A DNA stretch of 64,000 bases from Luteimonas sp. MC1572 (GTDB lineage Bacteria > Pseudomonadota > Gammaproteobacteria > Xanthomonadales > Xanthomonadaceae): assembly GCF_016615815.1 (NCBI RefSeq), contig NZ_CP067112.1:1550001-1614000 (forward strand), written 5' to 3'. Every line of letters starts with the position of its first letter. Position 1 is the stretch's first letter. A program made the position numbers and the translations under genes. The notes under the pieces are model-generated. The model was not told the DNA's origin. It saw only the letters and a list, made by a program, of their open reading frames with translations, and did not search any database. Of the stretch, positions 37,914 through 46,523 are shown piece after piece.

Positions 37914-38669
37914 ATGACCACCGACTCCCTCGCGACCGGCGACGCCCGCCCGCGCGTGCTTGTCGTCGACGACGACGCCGACATCGTCGACCTGCTGTCG
38001 CGCTACCTCGGCGGCAACGGATTCGCGGTCTCCAGCGCCGCCAGCGGCGCCGACCTGCGCCGGGCCATGACCGGCACGCTGCCGGACCTGGTGCTCCTCG
38101 ACCTGGGCCTGCCCGACGAGGACGGCCTGGCGCTGCTGCAGCACCTGCGCCAGCAGTGGCGAGTGCCGGTGATCGTGGTCAGCGGCCGCGGCGAAGCGGT
38201 GGAACGCGTGGTCGGGCTGGAACTCGGCGCCGACGACTACGTCGCCAAGCCCTTCGATTTCCGCGAGCTGCTGGCACGCGTGCGCTCGGTGCTTCGGCGC
38301 GCGCCCGCGGCGGCCGACCTGCGCGCACAGGCCCAGGTGGCCGCCCCGGCCCGACGCCTCGCATTCGAAGGCATGGTGCTCGACCTCGGCGCGCGCCGGC
38401 TCGCCGATGCCGAAGGCCGCGACATCCCGCTGACCACCGGCGAGTTCGACCTGCTGCGCGCCCTGCTGCGGAACCCCAACGAAGTCCGCAGCCGCGACCA
38501 GCTGATGAGCACCCTGCACGGCCGCGAGGCCGGCCCGTTCGACCGCGCCATCGACGTCGGCATCGCACGGCTGCGGCGCAAGATCGAGCGCGACCCGACC
38601 GCGCCCGAACTGATCCGCTCGGTGCGCGGCGCCGGCTACCTGTTCGCCGCCGACGTCAGCCCGGCATGA
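37914..38669 (+). CDS. OmpR-family response regulator
   Basis: 251 residues. Receiver domain (about 14-130) with acidic pocket VVDDDAD and phospho-acceptor Asp63 (LVLLDLGLPDEDG), conserved Lys in DDYVAKPFDFRELL; C-terminal winged helix (LTTGEFDLLRALLRNPNEV; DVGIARLRRKIERDP; LIRSVRGAGYLF). Probably controlled by the hybrid kinase whose ATG overlaps its stop by four bases. An in-frame ATG at 37872 is possible but has no family similarity. Target genes unknown. Confidence 0.93.
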   Translation: MTTDSLATGDARPRVLVVDDDADIVDLLSRYLGGNGFAVSSAASGADLRRAMTGTLPDLVLLDLGLPDEDGLALLQHLRQQWRVPVIVVSGRGEAVERVVGLELGADDYVAKPFDFRELLARVRSVLRRAPAAADLRAQAQVAAPARRLAFEGMVLDLGARRLADAEGRDIPLTTGEFDLLRALLRNPNEVRSRDQLMSTLHGREAGPFDRAIDVGIARLRRKIERDPTAPELIRSVRGAGYLFAADVSPA

Positions 38670-40663
38670 GCGCCGGGGCTCCCATTCCGGGCCTGTTCGA
38701 GGCCGTCCCGGACGCGCTGCTCGTGGTCGACGGCGAAGGCCGCGTGGTGCGCGCCAACGCGCACGCCGAAGTCCTGTTCGGACACGCGCGCGGCGCGATG
38801 GCGGGCCTCGAGATCGAAGACCTCGTGCCGGAAAGCGCGCGCGCGCGCCACCGTGTCTATCGCGACCGCTACATGGCGGCCCCGCACGTGCGGCCGATGG
38901 GCGCCACCGGGCAGACGCTGGTCGGCCTGCGCAGCGACGGCAGCCGGTTCCAGATCGAGATCGCGCTCAGCCCGCTCGACAGCGCGGAAGGCAAGCGCTT
39001 CCTCGCGTCGGTGCGCGACATCTCCGGGAGCCAGCGCGTGCAGCAGGCACTGGCCCGTGCCCGCTACGACGCGATCGCGGCGCGCATCGGCCAGCTCGCG
39101 CTGCAGGCACCGGCGGAGTCCAACCTGATCGAAGAGTTGCCGCCGCTGCTGGCGGAAGCGCTCGGCGTGGAGTCGGTGGCAATCGTCTCGGCCGCATCCG
39201 GTCAGCAGGCGGCCGCCGTGCGCGGTGCATCTGGCCCGGGCTGGCAGGCGGGCAGCACCGTGCCGAGGCCGTTCGCCGGGCAGCACCAGGAGGTCTGGAT
39301 CATCGGTGACATCGCCGCCGATCCGTCCGCGGCCGGATTGTTCCCGCTGCCGCTGCCGCCCTACGGCAGCGCGGTGCTGGTGCCGGTATTCGAGCACCGC
39401 CGCGTCTCGGGCGCCCTGCTGGCGGCATCGCGCGAGCCGCGCCGCTTCGACCACGACGCCTGCCACCTGCTGCAGACGGCCGCCACCACGCTGTCCACCT
39501 ACGTGCAACAGCGCCGCGCCGAGGAGCACCTCGCGCATGCGCAGCGCCTGGACGCGATCGGCCAGCTCACCGGCGGCGTGGCACATGATTTCAACAACCT
39601 GCTCACGGTGATGTCCGGCAGCCTGCAGCTGCTTGAGCCGGAAGTCGTGAGCGCCGACGGCCAGGCGCTGCTGGCCAGCGCGCTGCGCTCGGTGGGCCGC
39701 GGCGCCGAGCTCACCGCCAAGCTGCTGGCATTCGCACGCCGGCAGCGCCTGCAGCCGAGCGCGGTCGACGTACCGCGGCTGCTGCACGACCTGGAACAGG
39801 TGCTGCGGCGCACGCTGGGCGATGCCGTGCGCCTGCGCGTGCAGGTCGAACCCCGCCTGCCGCGCGCCTACGTGGATGCCGGCCAGCTTGAAGCGGCGTT
39901 GCTCAACCTCGCGCTCAACGCGCGTGACGCGCTGGGCCGCGGCGGCGAGATCCTGTTCTCCGCGGCCGAGGAGCATGTCGCCGACGAGCAGGTGGGTGGA
40001 GCGGCCGGCGTCGAGATGCCGGCGGGCCACTATCTGCGCCTCGGCGTGCACGACACGGGCTGCGGCATGGCGCCCGACACCCTGGCGCATGCGATGGAAC
40101 CGTTCTTCACCACCAAGGGCCGCGAACGCGGCAGCGGCCTGGGGCTGAGCATGGTGTACGGCTTCGCGCGCCAGAGCGGCGGCGACCTGGCCATCGACAG
40201 CGTGCCGGGGCGCGGCACCGAGGTCCGTCTCTACGTCCCGGTGGCGCGGAACGCGGTCCACGATGTCGAGGCTGCCGCCAGTCCCGGCGACGGCGGCCGG
40301 GGCGAGGTCGTGCTGGTCGTGGAAGACGATCCCGCGGTGCGCGATATCGCGGAGGCGTTCCTGCAGGGCGCCGGCTACCGGGTGCAGGCCGTGGCCAATG
40401 GCGAGGCCGCGCTGCAGGCATTGCGCGACGACCCCGCGATCGCCCTGCTCTTCAGCGACGTCATGCTTGGCCCGGGGATCGACGGCAAGGCGCTGGCGCG
40501 CGAGGCGCTGGCGCTGCGCCCGGGCCTTGCCGTGCTGCTGACGTCAGGCGACGAGGAGCACGCGGCCGACGCCGACGGTGCGCAAGGCCTGCGCCTGCTG
40601 CGCAAGCCGTGGCGCCGCGAGCATCTCGCCGAAGCGGTGCGCCGGGAACTGCAGGCACGCTGA
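38666..40663 (+). CDS. Soluble PAS-GAF hybrid histidine kinase
   Basis: 665 residues, no membrane segment, so a cytoplasmic sensor. PAS (5-125; ALLVVDGEGRVVRANAHAE), GAF-like region (about 150-285), HisKA of the GGVAHDFNNLL type with His307, HATPase (NLALNARDAL; DTGCGMAP; GSGLGLSMVYGF) and a C-terminal receiver (VLVVEDDPAVRDIAEAFL; LLFSDVMLGPGIDG). Kinases of this type usually phosphorylate their own receiver and a separate regulator. The overlapping OmpR-type gene is the obvious partner. Convergent with the CRP-like gene 27 bases downstream. Confidence 0.9.
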   Translation: MSAGAPIPGLFEAVPDALLVVDGEGRVVRANAHAEVLFGHARGAMAGLEIEDLVPESARARHRVYRDRYMAAPHVRPMGATGQTLVGLRSDGSRFQIEIALSPLDSAEGKRFLASVRDISGSQRVQQALARARYDAIAARIGQLALQAPAESNLIEELPPLLAEALGVESVAIVSAASGQQAAAVRGASGPGWQAGSTVPRPFAGQHQEVWIIGDIAADPSAAGLFPLPLPPYGSAVLVPVFEHRRVSGALLAASREPRRFDHDACHLLQTAATTLSTYVQQRRAEEHLAHAQRLDAIGQLTGGVAHDFNNLLTVMSGSLQLLEPEVVSADGQALLASALRSVGRGAELTAKLLAFARRQRLQPSAVDVPRLLHDLEQVLRRTLGDAVRLRVQVEPRLPRAYVDAGQLEAALLNLALNARDALGRGGEILFSAAEEHVADEQVGGAAGVEMPAGHYLRLGVHDTGCGMAPDTLAHAMEPFFTTKGRERGSGLGLSMVYGFARQSGGDLAIDSVPGRGTEVRLYVPVARNAVHDVEAAASPGDGGRGEVVLVVEDDPAVRDIAEAFLQGAGYRVQAVANGEAALQALRDDPAIALLFSDVMLGPGIDGKALAREALALRPGLAVLLTSGDEEHAADADGAQGLRLLRKPWRREHLAEAVRRELQAR

Positions 40664-40690
40664 GCACCAAGCCCGGCGCCAGACACGCGC

Positions 40691-41422
40691 CTAGTGGCAG
40701 CGATCCTCGCCCGCCAGCACCGCACGCAGCCCGGCTTCGTCGACGATGCCGATCCGCCGGCCGTCCACCGCGATCATGCCGCGCGCCTGCAGGCGCGACA
40801 GCGCGCGGGTCACGGTTTCCAGGGTGATGGCGAGGAAGTTGCCGAGCTCGGCGCGCGTCATGCGCAGTTGCAGCAGCTGCGGGTCGAGCCCCATGGCCGC
40901 GAAGCGCGCGGAGAGGTCGAGCAGGAACGCCACCACGCGCTGGTCCGCTCCAAGCGTGCCGACGGCCAGCATCCAGCGCCAGTCCCGGCGGATCTCCGCG
41001 GCGAGCATCGAGGTCAGCCGCTGCTGGATTTCGGGCATCAGGTCGTCCGGGCGCGCGCACGGCAGTTCCCACACTTCCGCGGCGTCGAGCGCCACCGCAT
41101 CGCACGCGTGCGCCGGCATGTCCACTGCATCAAGCCCGAGCAGGTCGCCGCGCATGCGGAAACCGGTGATCTTTTCGCGCCCGTCCTCGCTCAGCACGCT
41201 GGTGCGGAAACATCCCGACCGCACGTAGTACAGCGACTGCCGCGGCTGGCCCGCGTGGAACAGTGCCTGGCGCGCGGACAGGCGGTGCACGCGCGGCGGC
41301 CAGCGCAGCAGCAAGGCCTCCAGCGTCGGAACGACGTGCGCCTGGCGATCGGCCGACCACGCGCCGCTGACGCCGCGGCTGGGACGTTCCAAGGGACTGG
41401 ACAGGGCGGGCTGGAGCATCAT
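40691..41422 (-). CDS. CRP/FNR-family transcription regulator without the N-terminal Fe-S ligands
   Basis: 243 residues. N-terminal cyclic-nucleotide-type beta roll (LFHAGQPRQSLYYVRSGCFRTSVLSEDGREKITGF), dimer helix and C-terminal helix-turn-helix (MTRAELGNFLAITLETVTRALSRLQARGM) resembling FNR. The CxxC-x5-C cluster of oxygen-sensing FNR is missing; the few cysteines are scattered. It therefore probably does not bind 4Fe-4S the usual way, and its effector is unknown. The start is uncertain: ATG at 41422 or 41419 or GTG at 41431. An inverted repeat and a set of 10-bp repeats lie just upstream. Next to a universal stress protein gene. Confidence 0.82.
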   Translation of the reverse strand: MMLQPALSSPLERPSRGVSGAWSADRQAHVVPTLEALLLRWPPRVHRLSARQALFHAGQPRQSLYYVRSGCFRTSVLSEDGREKITGFRMRGDLLGLDAVDMPAHACDAVALDAAEVWELPCARPDDLMPEIQQRLTSMLAAEIRRDWRWMLAVGTLGADQRVVAFLLDLSARFAAMGLDPQLLQLRMTRAELGNFLAITLETVTRALSRLQARGMIAVDGRRIGIVDEAGLRAVLAGEDRCH

Positions 41423-41433
41423 GATTTCCACTG

Positions 41434-41453
41434 GATTGCGATGCGATGCAATC
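41434..41453. promoter_or_regulatory. Inverted repeat upstream of the CRP-like gene
   Basis: GATTGC (41434-41439), 8 bases, GCAATC (41448-41453): a perfect 6-bp inverted repeat 12 bases before the preferred start codon. It could be an autoregulatory operator. It differs from the FNR box TTGAT-N4-ATCAA. Confidence 0.4.
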
Positions 41454-41486
41454 TAATGGGCCGTGTGCGCCCGACAGGCAGCCGCA

Positions 41487-41516
41487 GGTAACCGTTGGTA
41501 ACGGTTTGTAACCGCC
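41487..41516. repeat. Three 10-bp repeats in helical phase
   Basis: GGTAACCGTT (41487-41496), GGTAACGGTT (41497-41506) and TGTAACCGCC (41507-41516) follow each other head to tail. The first two also form an inverted repeat (AACCGTT-GGT-AACGGTT, 41490-41506). They lie between the stress-protein stop and the CRP-like gene. Confidence 0.55.
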
Positions 41517-41527
41517 GCTGCGTGCGG

Positions 41528-42364
41528 TCAATGCGAGAGCAGCAGCGGCACGGGCGAGCCCAGCAGCAGTTCGCGGGTCACGCCTCCCATCACCCACTCG
41601 CGCAAGCGCGAATGGCCATAGCCTCCTGCCACGATCAGCTGCGCCGGCATTTCACGCGCATGCTCGAGCAGGATCGCGCTCACCGCGCGGCCGCGGGCGC
41701 TTTGCACGACCACGTTTGCCTGCACTCCGTGCCGCGCCAGGTGGGCGCCGACGTCGTCAAGCGCCAGTCCGCCTTCGGCGCCGGGGGACGGATCGATCGC
41801 GAGCACGTCGACGCGCGACGCGCCGCGCAGGAGCGGCAGGGCATCGTGCAGGGCGCGCGCGGCCTCGGCCCCCGGCCGCCACGCAACCAGGATCGCACCG
41901 CCCTCCTCCGGCGCGGTGGCGCCTGGCGGAATGACCAGCACCGGGCGTCCCGAACCGAGCAGCAGCGAGGCGACGAAGTCATGCGCAACGCTGCCTTCCA
42001 CGCCGTCATTCACCGGCCCCGTGACCACCGAGAGATCTGCGTGATGCGCCATGTCGACGGACAGGCGCGGCGGCTCCGCGAACAGCGCCTCGACCAGGTG
42101 GACCGAGAACGGCACCCCGCTGTCCGCAAGTGCGGCGCGCCGGCGCTCGACGTTGGCCTGGCCCTGGGCGCGCAAACGGTCATGCACGTCGCCGATCGCG
42201 ACATCGGGCATCAATCCCCATGGATTGGATGCCGGCACCGGGAGATTGACGATCTCCAGGACCGTCAACCGCGCACCGAATCGCCGGGCCAGGGCCAGCG
42301 CCGCGGAGATTGCGGCCTCGTCGCCCGGCGTGGCGGTGATGGGTACATACAGGTCCTTGGGCAT
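41528..42364 (-). CDS. Universal stress protein with two Usp domains
   Basis: 278 residues, about twice the single Usp fold. The first domain (1-145) starts MPKDLYVPITAT; the second (150-278) ends in the ATP-loop-like pattern VAGGYGHSRLREWVMGGVTREL near its C-terminus. UspA proteins are induced by growth arrest or low oxygen and bind ATP or partner proteins. The ATG at 42364 is followed directly by the conserved first strand. Next to a CRP/FNR-type regulator, which suggests control by it, though only by proximity. Confidence 0.88.
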   Translation of the reverse strand: MPKDLYVPITATPGDEAAISAALALARRFGARLTVLEIVNLPVPASNPWGLMPDVAIGDVHDRLRAQGQANVERRRAALADSGVPFSVHLVEALFAEPPRLSVDMAHHADLSVVTGPVNDGVEGSVAHDFVASLLLGSGRPVLVIPPGATAPEEGGAILVAWRPGAEAARALHDALPLLRGASRVDVLAIDPSPGAEGGLALDDVGAHLARHGVQANVVVQSARGRAVSAILLEHAREMPAQLIVAGGYGHSRLREWVMGGVTRELLLGSPVPLLLSH

Positions 42365-42411
42365 GCGCGCGCTCCGGGGATCGCACCAGGTGCATCCACA
42401 ACCCGTCAAAC

Positions 42412-42441
42412 GGAGAAGGGCCGCGTTGGCGGCCCTTCTCC
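42412..42441. terminator. 13-bp perfect hairpin after the OmpA-like gene
   Basis: Perfect 13-bp stem (42412-42424 with 42429-42441) with a GTTG loop, 22 bases past the OmpA-like stop on the minus strand. A short T-run follows on that strand. It separates this gene from the stress-protein gene. Confidence 0.75.
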
Positions 42442-42463
42442 TTGCCACTCACACCACGGATCG

Positions 42464-43141
42464 TCAGGTCCGCAGCGGCACCACGCGGATCTCGACGCGG
42501 CGATTGAGCGCGCGGCCCTGTTCGGTGGCGTTGTCGGCGATCGGCATGCTCTTGCCGAAGCCGACGATCTCGAAGCGTTCGCGCTGCAGGCCCTGGCCGA
42601 TGAGGTAGTTGCCCACCGCCGAGGCGCGCTGCTCGGAGATGCGCTGGTTGACCGCATCGCCGCCGATGTTGTCGGTGTGGCCGGCCACTTCAACGATCGT
42701 CTGGTTGTATTCGGCCAAGGTGCGGGCGACGTTGTTGAGCGCCGGATAGAACTGCGGCTTCAGGTTGGTCTTGTTGAAGTCGAAGGTCACGCCGTCCGGC
42801 AGGTTGAGCTTGATGACGTCGCCGTCGCGGTCGACGACGATGCCGGTACCCGCGGTCTGGCGGCGCAGTTCAGCTTCCTGGCGATCCTGGTAGACGCCTA
42901 CGGCGCCGCCGGCAAGGCCACCCACGCCGGCACCAACCAGCGCGCGCTGGCGTCGTTCGGTGGCGTCGGAACCGCTCAGCAGGCCGGCGACCGCGCCGAT
43001 CCCGGCGCCGATCAACGCGTTGTTGCGGGTGCGGTTCGGGTCGTTGGGATCGCTGGTCTGCCCGGTATACGTGGCGCAGCTCGAGAGGAGGACGGCACCC
43101 GCTGCCGCGGTGGCGAAGAGGATTCGGGGGGCTTTACGCAT
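42464..43141 (-). CDS. OmpA-family peptidoglycan-associated lipoprotein with glycine zipper
   Basis: 225 residues. Signal peptide and lipobox LSSC with Cys22; a glycine-zipper segment (IGAGIGAVAGLLSG; LVGAGVGGLAGGAVGVY, about 45-85); C-terminal OmpA domain (VTFDFNKTNLKP; VEVAGHTDNIGGDAVNQRIS; GKSMPIADNATEQGRALNRRVEI) that binds peptidoglycan. Resembles YiaD/ArfA-like cell-envelope stabilisers. AGGAG precedes the ATG at 43141. Divergent spacing of 105 bases from the alr stop holds no clear promoter. Confidence 0.92.
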   Translation of the reverse strand: MRKAPRILFATAAAGAVLLSSCATYTGQTSDPNDPNRTRNNALIGAGIGAVAGLLSGSDATERRQRALVGAGVGGLAGGAVGVYQDRQEAELRRQTAGTGIVVDRDGDVIKLNLPDGVTFDFNKTNLKPQFYPALNNVARTLAEYNQTIVEVAGHTDNIGGDAVNQRISEQRASAVGNYLIGQGLQRERFEIVGFGKSMPIADNATEQGRALNRRVEIRVVPLRT

Positions 43142-43246
43142 GGCGGACTCCTGGGTCGGACGGCGAGCGTCCGGGGTGGGGGAAGAATGAACGGGGCTCA
43201 CGCTACCTGCGATCGCGTCCGCGCAGGGTGATGGGGCGGAGGCTAT

Positions 43247-44383
43247 TCAGCTCTCAGATAGCCCACTGCGGTACACGCGCGGAATGCGGTCGTTCAATCC
43301 CACCAGCACTTCGTACGGAATCATGCCGGCCGCCGCCGCCACCTGCTCGACGCGCAGCTCCGCGTCGCCCTGCCGGCCGACCAGCACCACCTCGTCCTCG
43401 TTCCACGCGCTGTCGCCATCGATGTCGACCATGAACTGGTCCATGCACACACGCCCGACGATCGGATACTCGCGACCGCGCAGCAGCACGGTGCCACGCG
43501 AGGACAACGCACGCGGATAGCCGTCGCCGTAGCCGATCGGCACGGTGACCACGCGCGTGTCCGCGGCGGGCGCCCAGGTGCCGCCATAGCTGACCGTGTG
43601 GCCGGCCCGCACCACCTTGAAATAGACCACGCGCGAGACCAGCGAAAGCGCCGGCTGCACCGCCACCGTGGGCCGCGCATCCGCGCCCGGCAGCACGCCG
43701 TACAGCAGGATCCCCGGGCGCACCATGTCCAGCCGCGTCTCGGGGAAATGCAGCACGCCGCCGGAGTTGGCGATGTGGCGCGGCGGCACCGGCGCGCCGA
43801 TCCGCCCGAAATGCGCGCAGGCCTCATCGAACCGCGCCAGTTGCAGCGCCGTCATCGGCGAGTCGGGTTCGTCCGAACAGGCCAGGTGCGAGTAGATCCC
43901 GGCCAACTCGATCCAGCGCGACGCCACGGCGGCCTCGATGAACGGCCCGGCGCTCCAGGCGTGCACGCCGATGCGCTCCATGCCGGTATCGATCTTCAGG
44001 TGCACCGTTGCGCGCTGGCCCAGTGATTCGGCCGCGGCTTCGACCTGGCGCAGCTTCTCCAGCGACGACACGGTGATCTCGAGGTCGTGGACCAGGTATT
44101 GCGCCACCTGCGGCCCGTAGATGCCACCGAGCACCAGTATCGGCACGGTGATGCCGGCGCGCCGCAGCGCGATGCCCTCTTCGGGGAATGCCACGCCCAG
44201 GTGCTCCACGCCCTGCGCCTGCAGGTGGCGCGCCACCTCCACCAGGCCGTGGCCATAGGCGTTGGCCTTGACGATCGCCATCACCGGCACGCCGGCGTGT
44301 GTGCGGATGGCGCGCAGGTTGCCGGCGATGCGGTCGAGGTCGACCAGGATCCGCGTCGGACGCTCGACGGCATGCAGGCTCAC
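43247..44383 (-). CDS. alr: Alanine racemase
   Basis: 378 residues, PLP enzyme that interconverts L- and D-alanine for peptidoglycan. PLP lysine is Lys39 (AIVKANAYGHGL); the second catalytic base is the Tyr of TVSYGGTW; RVCMDQFMVDI lies in the C-terminal beta domain. Starts at GTG (44381-44383), 4 bases after the dnaB stop, so it is translationally linked to dnaB. The same rpsF-rpsR-rplI-dnaB-alr order occurs in many gammaproteobacteria. Confidence 0.96.
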   Translation of the reverse strand: MSLHAVERPTRILVDLDRIAGNLRAIRTHAGVPVMAIVKANAYGHGLVEVARHLQAQGVEHLGVAFPEEGIALRRAGITVPILVLGGIYGPQVAQYLVHDLEITVSSLEKLRQVEAAAESLGQRATVHLKIDTGMERIGVHAWSAGPFIEAAVASRWIELAGIYSHLACSDEPDSPMTALQLARFDEACAHFGRIGAPVPPRHIANSGGVLHFPETRLDMVRPGILLYGVLPGADARPTVAVQPALSLVSRVVYFKVVRAGHTVSYGGTWAPAADTRVVTVPIGYGDGYPRALSSRGTVLLRGREYPIVGRVCMDQFMVDIDGDSAWNEDEVVLVGRQGDAELRVEQVAAAAGMIPYEVLVGLNDRIPRVYRSGLSES

Positions 44384-44387
44384 GGCA

Positions 44388-45803
44388 CTACTCGAAGCTG
44401 CCCACCGAATCGTGGGCGAGGTTGTCGAAGCGCGTGTACTCGCCGAAGAACTTCAGCTTCACCGAGCCCGTCGGGCCGTTTCGCTGCTTGCCGATGATGA
44501 CTTCGGCGAGGCCCTTGTCCGGCGAATTTTCCTTGTTGTAGTAGTCGTCGCGGTAAATGAAGATGATCACGTCGGCGTCCTGCTCGATGGCGCCGGACTC
44601 GCGCAGGTCGGCCATCACCGGGCGCTTGTCGGCACGCGTTTCCAGCGAGCGGTTGAGCTGCGACAGCGCCACCACCGGCACGTTGAGCTCCTTGGCCAGG
44701 CTCTTCAGCGAGCGCGAGATCTCGGAGATCTCGGTGGCGCGGTTCTCGCTGTTGCCCGGCACCGCCATGAGCTGCAGGTAGTCGATGACGATCAGCCCGA
44801 GGTCGTGCTCGCGCTTGAGGCGCCGCGCCTTGGCGCGCAACGAGTCCGGCGACAGCGCCGGGGTGTCGTCGATGAAGATCTTGGTTTCCTTGAGCAGGCG
44901 GATCGCGCTGGACACGCGGCTCCAGTCCTCGTCCTCGAGCAGGCCGGTGCGCAGGCGGGTGGCGTTGACGCGGCCTACGGACGAGATCAGGCGCAACGCC
45001 AGCTGGCTGGCCGACATTTCCATGGAGAACACCGCGACCGCCTTCTTGGTCTTCATGGCGGCGTACTCGGCCATGTTGAGCGCCAGCGTGGTCTTGCCCA
45101 TCGCCGGGCGCGCGGCCAGGATCACCAGGTCGGTGGGCTGCAGGCCGGCGGTCATCTCGTCGAAATCGACGTAGCCGGTCGGCAGGCCGGTGATCCCGCC
45201 GCCGTTGGCGTAGCGGGTCTGCAGCACGTCGAAGGCTTCGGCCATGGCCTTGTTGACCGGCGTGAAGTCGGTGCGGCCGCGGTTGCCGGCCTCGGCAATT
45301 GCGAACACCTCCTGCTCGGCCTTGGCCAGCAGCTCGGAGCTCTCGCGGCCACCCGGCTGGAAGCCGTCGTTGACGATGCCGGTGCCGACTTCGATCAGCT
45401 GCCGCAGGACCGCCTTGTCGCGCACGATCTCGGCGTAGGCGACGATGTTGGCGGCCGACGGCGTGGTGCTGGCCAGTTCGACGAGATACGCGCCACCCGC
45501 CACCATCTCCGACTGCCCCTGCGACTCGAACCACTCGCCCAGGGTTACCGCGTCGTAGGGACGGTTGCGCTCGGCGAGCTCCTTGATGGCGCGGAAGATC
45601 AGCTGGTGGTCGCGGCGGTAGAAGTCCGTCTGGTCGAGCTGGTCGCCAACGCGGTCGTAGGCTTCAGGCGAGAGCATCAGGCCGCCCAGCACCGCCTGCT
45701 CGGCTTCGACCGACTGCGGCGGGATGCGCAGCTGTTCGATCCGGGCATCGCCACGCCCCTGGAAGGCGGGGCCTTCGTGCTGGAAGCCCGGTCGTGCGCT
45801 CAT
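44388..45803 (-). CDS. dnaB: Replicative DNA helicase DnaB
   Basis: 471 residues. Hexameric 5'-3' helicase of the replication fork. N-terminal primase-interacting domain (PPQSVEAEQAVLGGLMLSPEA), linker, then a RecA-type core with Walker A (AARPAMGKTTLALNMA, about 230-245), Walker B (LIVIDYLQLM) and SRSLKSLAKELNVPVVALSQLNR. The ATG at 45803 is the family start. A perfect DnaA box lies about 100 bases upstream. A terminator separates it from rplI. Confidence 0.97.
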   Translation of the reverse strand: MSARPGFQHEGPAFQGRGDARIEQLRIPPQSVEAEQAVLGGLMLSPEAYDRVGDQLDQTDFYRRDHQLIFRAIKELAERNRPYDAVTLGEWFESQGQSEMVAGGAYLVELASTTPSAANIVAYAEIVRDKAVLRQLIEVGTGIVNDGFQPGGRESSELLAKAEQEVFAIAEAGNRGRTDFTPVNKAMAEAFDVLQTRYANGGGITGLPTGYVDFDEMTAGLQPTDLVILAARPAMGKTTLALNMAEYAAMKTKKAVAVFSMEMSASQLALRLISSVGRVNATRLRTGLLEDEDWSRVSSAIRLLKETKIFIDDTPALSPDSLRAKARRLKREHDLGLIVIDYLQLMAVPGNSENRATEISEISRSLKSLAKELNVPVVALSQLNRSLETRADKRPVMADLRESGAIEQDADVIIFIYRDDYYNKENSPDKGLAEVIIGKQRNGPTGSVKLKFFGEYTRFDNLAHDSVGSFE

Positions 45804-45903
45804 CGGTATCAGGACTCCCCTGGTGGGACCGTCGCCGCGGCCCCTTCTTCTTTGTCGGATTGCCATCGTAGCCCCCGTCGCCGGAAAGCGCTGCAGATAA
45901 CAC

Positions 45904-45912
45904 TGTGGATAA
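45904..45912 (-). promoter_or_regulatory. Perfect DnaA box upstream of dnaB
   Basis: Minus strand reads TTATCCACA, the consensus DnaA box, 101 bases before the dnaB ATG. GTTATC is repeated 12 bases further along the same strand (45896-45901). A role in DnaA control of dnaB is inferred from position only. Confidence 0.55.
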
Positions 45913-45951
45913 CCGGTGGGCATCGCACGGCGTGAGACGGCGGGAAACGAA

Positions 45952-45975
45952 GACGGGCGCCTTTCGGCGCCCGTC
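45952..45975 (-). terminator. Terminator after rplI
   Basis: GACGGGCGCC/GGCGCCCGTC 10-bp perfect stem; on the minus strand the loop is GAAA and a T-rich stretch follows. It lies 22 bases after the rplI stop and precedes dnaB. Confidence 0.8.
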
Positions 45976-45997
45976 GACGGAAACGCGTGAAGCCGGA

Positions 45998-46450
45998 TCA
46001 GGCGGCTTCGGGCGCCACCACCACGGTGACCGTGGTGTCGATGTCGGCGTGCAGGTGCAGCACGACCTCGTACTGGCCGGTCGCGCGGAACGCGCCCTCG
46101 CCCAGCACCACTTCGGACTTCTCGACCGGATGGCCGGCCTTGGTCAGTGCCTCGGCGATATCGCGCGGGCCGACCGAGCCGTACAGCTTGCCTTCGGTCG
46201 AGGCGTTGGCGTAGATCGTGACGCTGACGCCCTCGAGCGACGCCAGGCGCTTGTTGGCCTCGTCGTGCGTGGCCACGGCCTTGGCTTCGTACTCGGCGCG
46301 GCGCGCCTCGAAGTCGGCCAGGTTGGACGCGGTGGCGGGAACCGCCTTGCCCTGCGGCACCAGGAAATTGCGGCCGTAGCCCGGCTTCACGTCGACCTTG
46401 TCGCCGAGGTTGCCGAGGTTCACGACCTTCTGCAGGAGGATCAGTTGCAT
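45998..46450 (-). CDS. rplI: 50S ribosomal protein L9
   Basis: 150 residues. Two-lobed protein bound at the L1-stalk side of the large subunit. N-terminal domain [32 protein letters not shown], long central helix (about 40-75), C-terminal domain with [22 protein letters not shown]. Last gene of rpsF-rpsR-rplI. Confidence 0.98.
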   Translation of the reverse strand: MQLILLQKVVNLGNLGDKVDVKPGYGRNFLVPQGKAVPATASNLADFEARRAEYEAKAVATHDEANKRLASLEGVSVTIYANASTEGKLYGSVGPRDIAEALTKAGHPVEKSEVVLGEGAFRATGQYEVVLHLHADIDTTVTVVVAPEAA

Positions 46451-46523
46451 GGTGGAGCTCCGTATTCGTTAGCGGCGCATCGCGCCGCAACTATGGCTGT
46501 CCGAACGGACGGTGTGGGGCGGA

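Noticed and set aside
37835-38665. Long in-frame extension of the hybrid kinase upstream of 38666
   Set aside because: It runs through the OmpR regulator in another frame and has no domain content.
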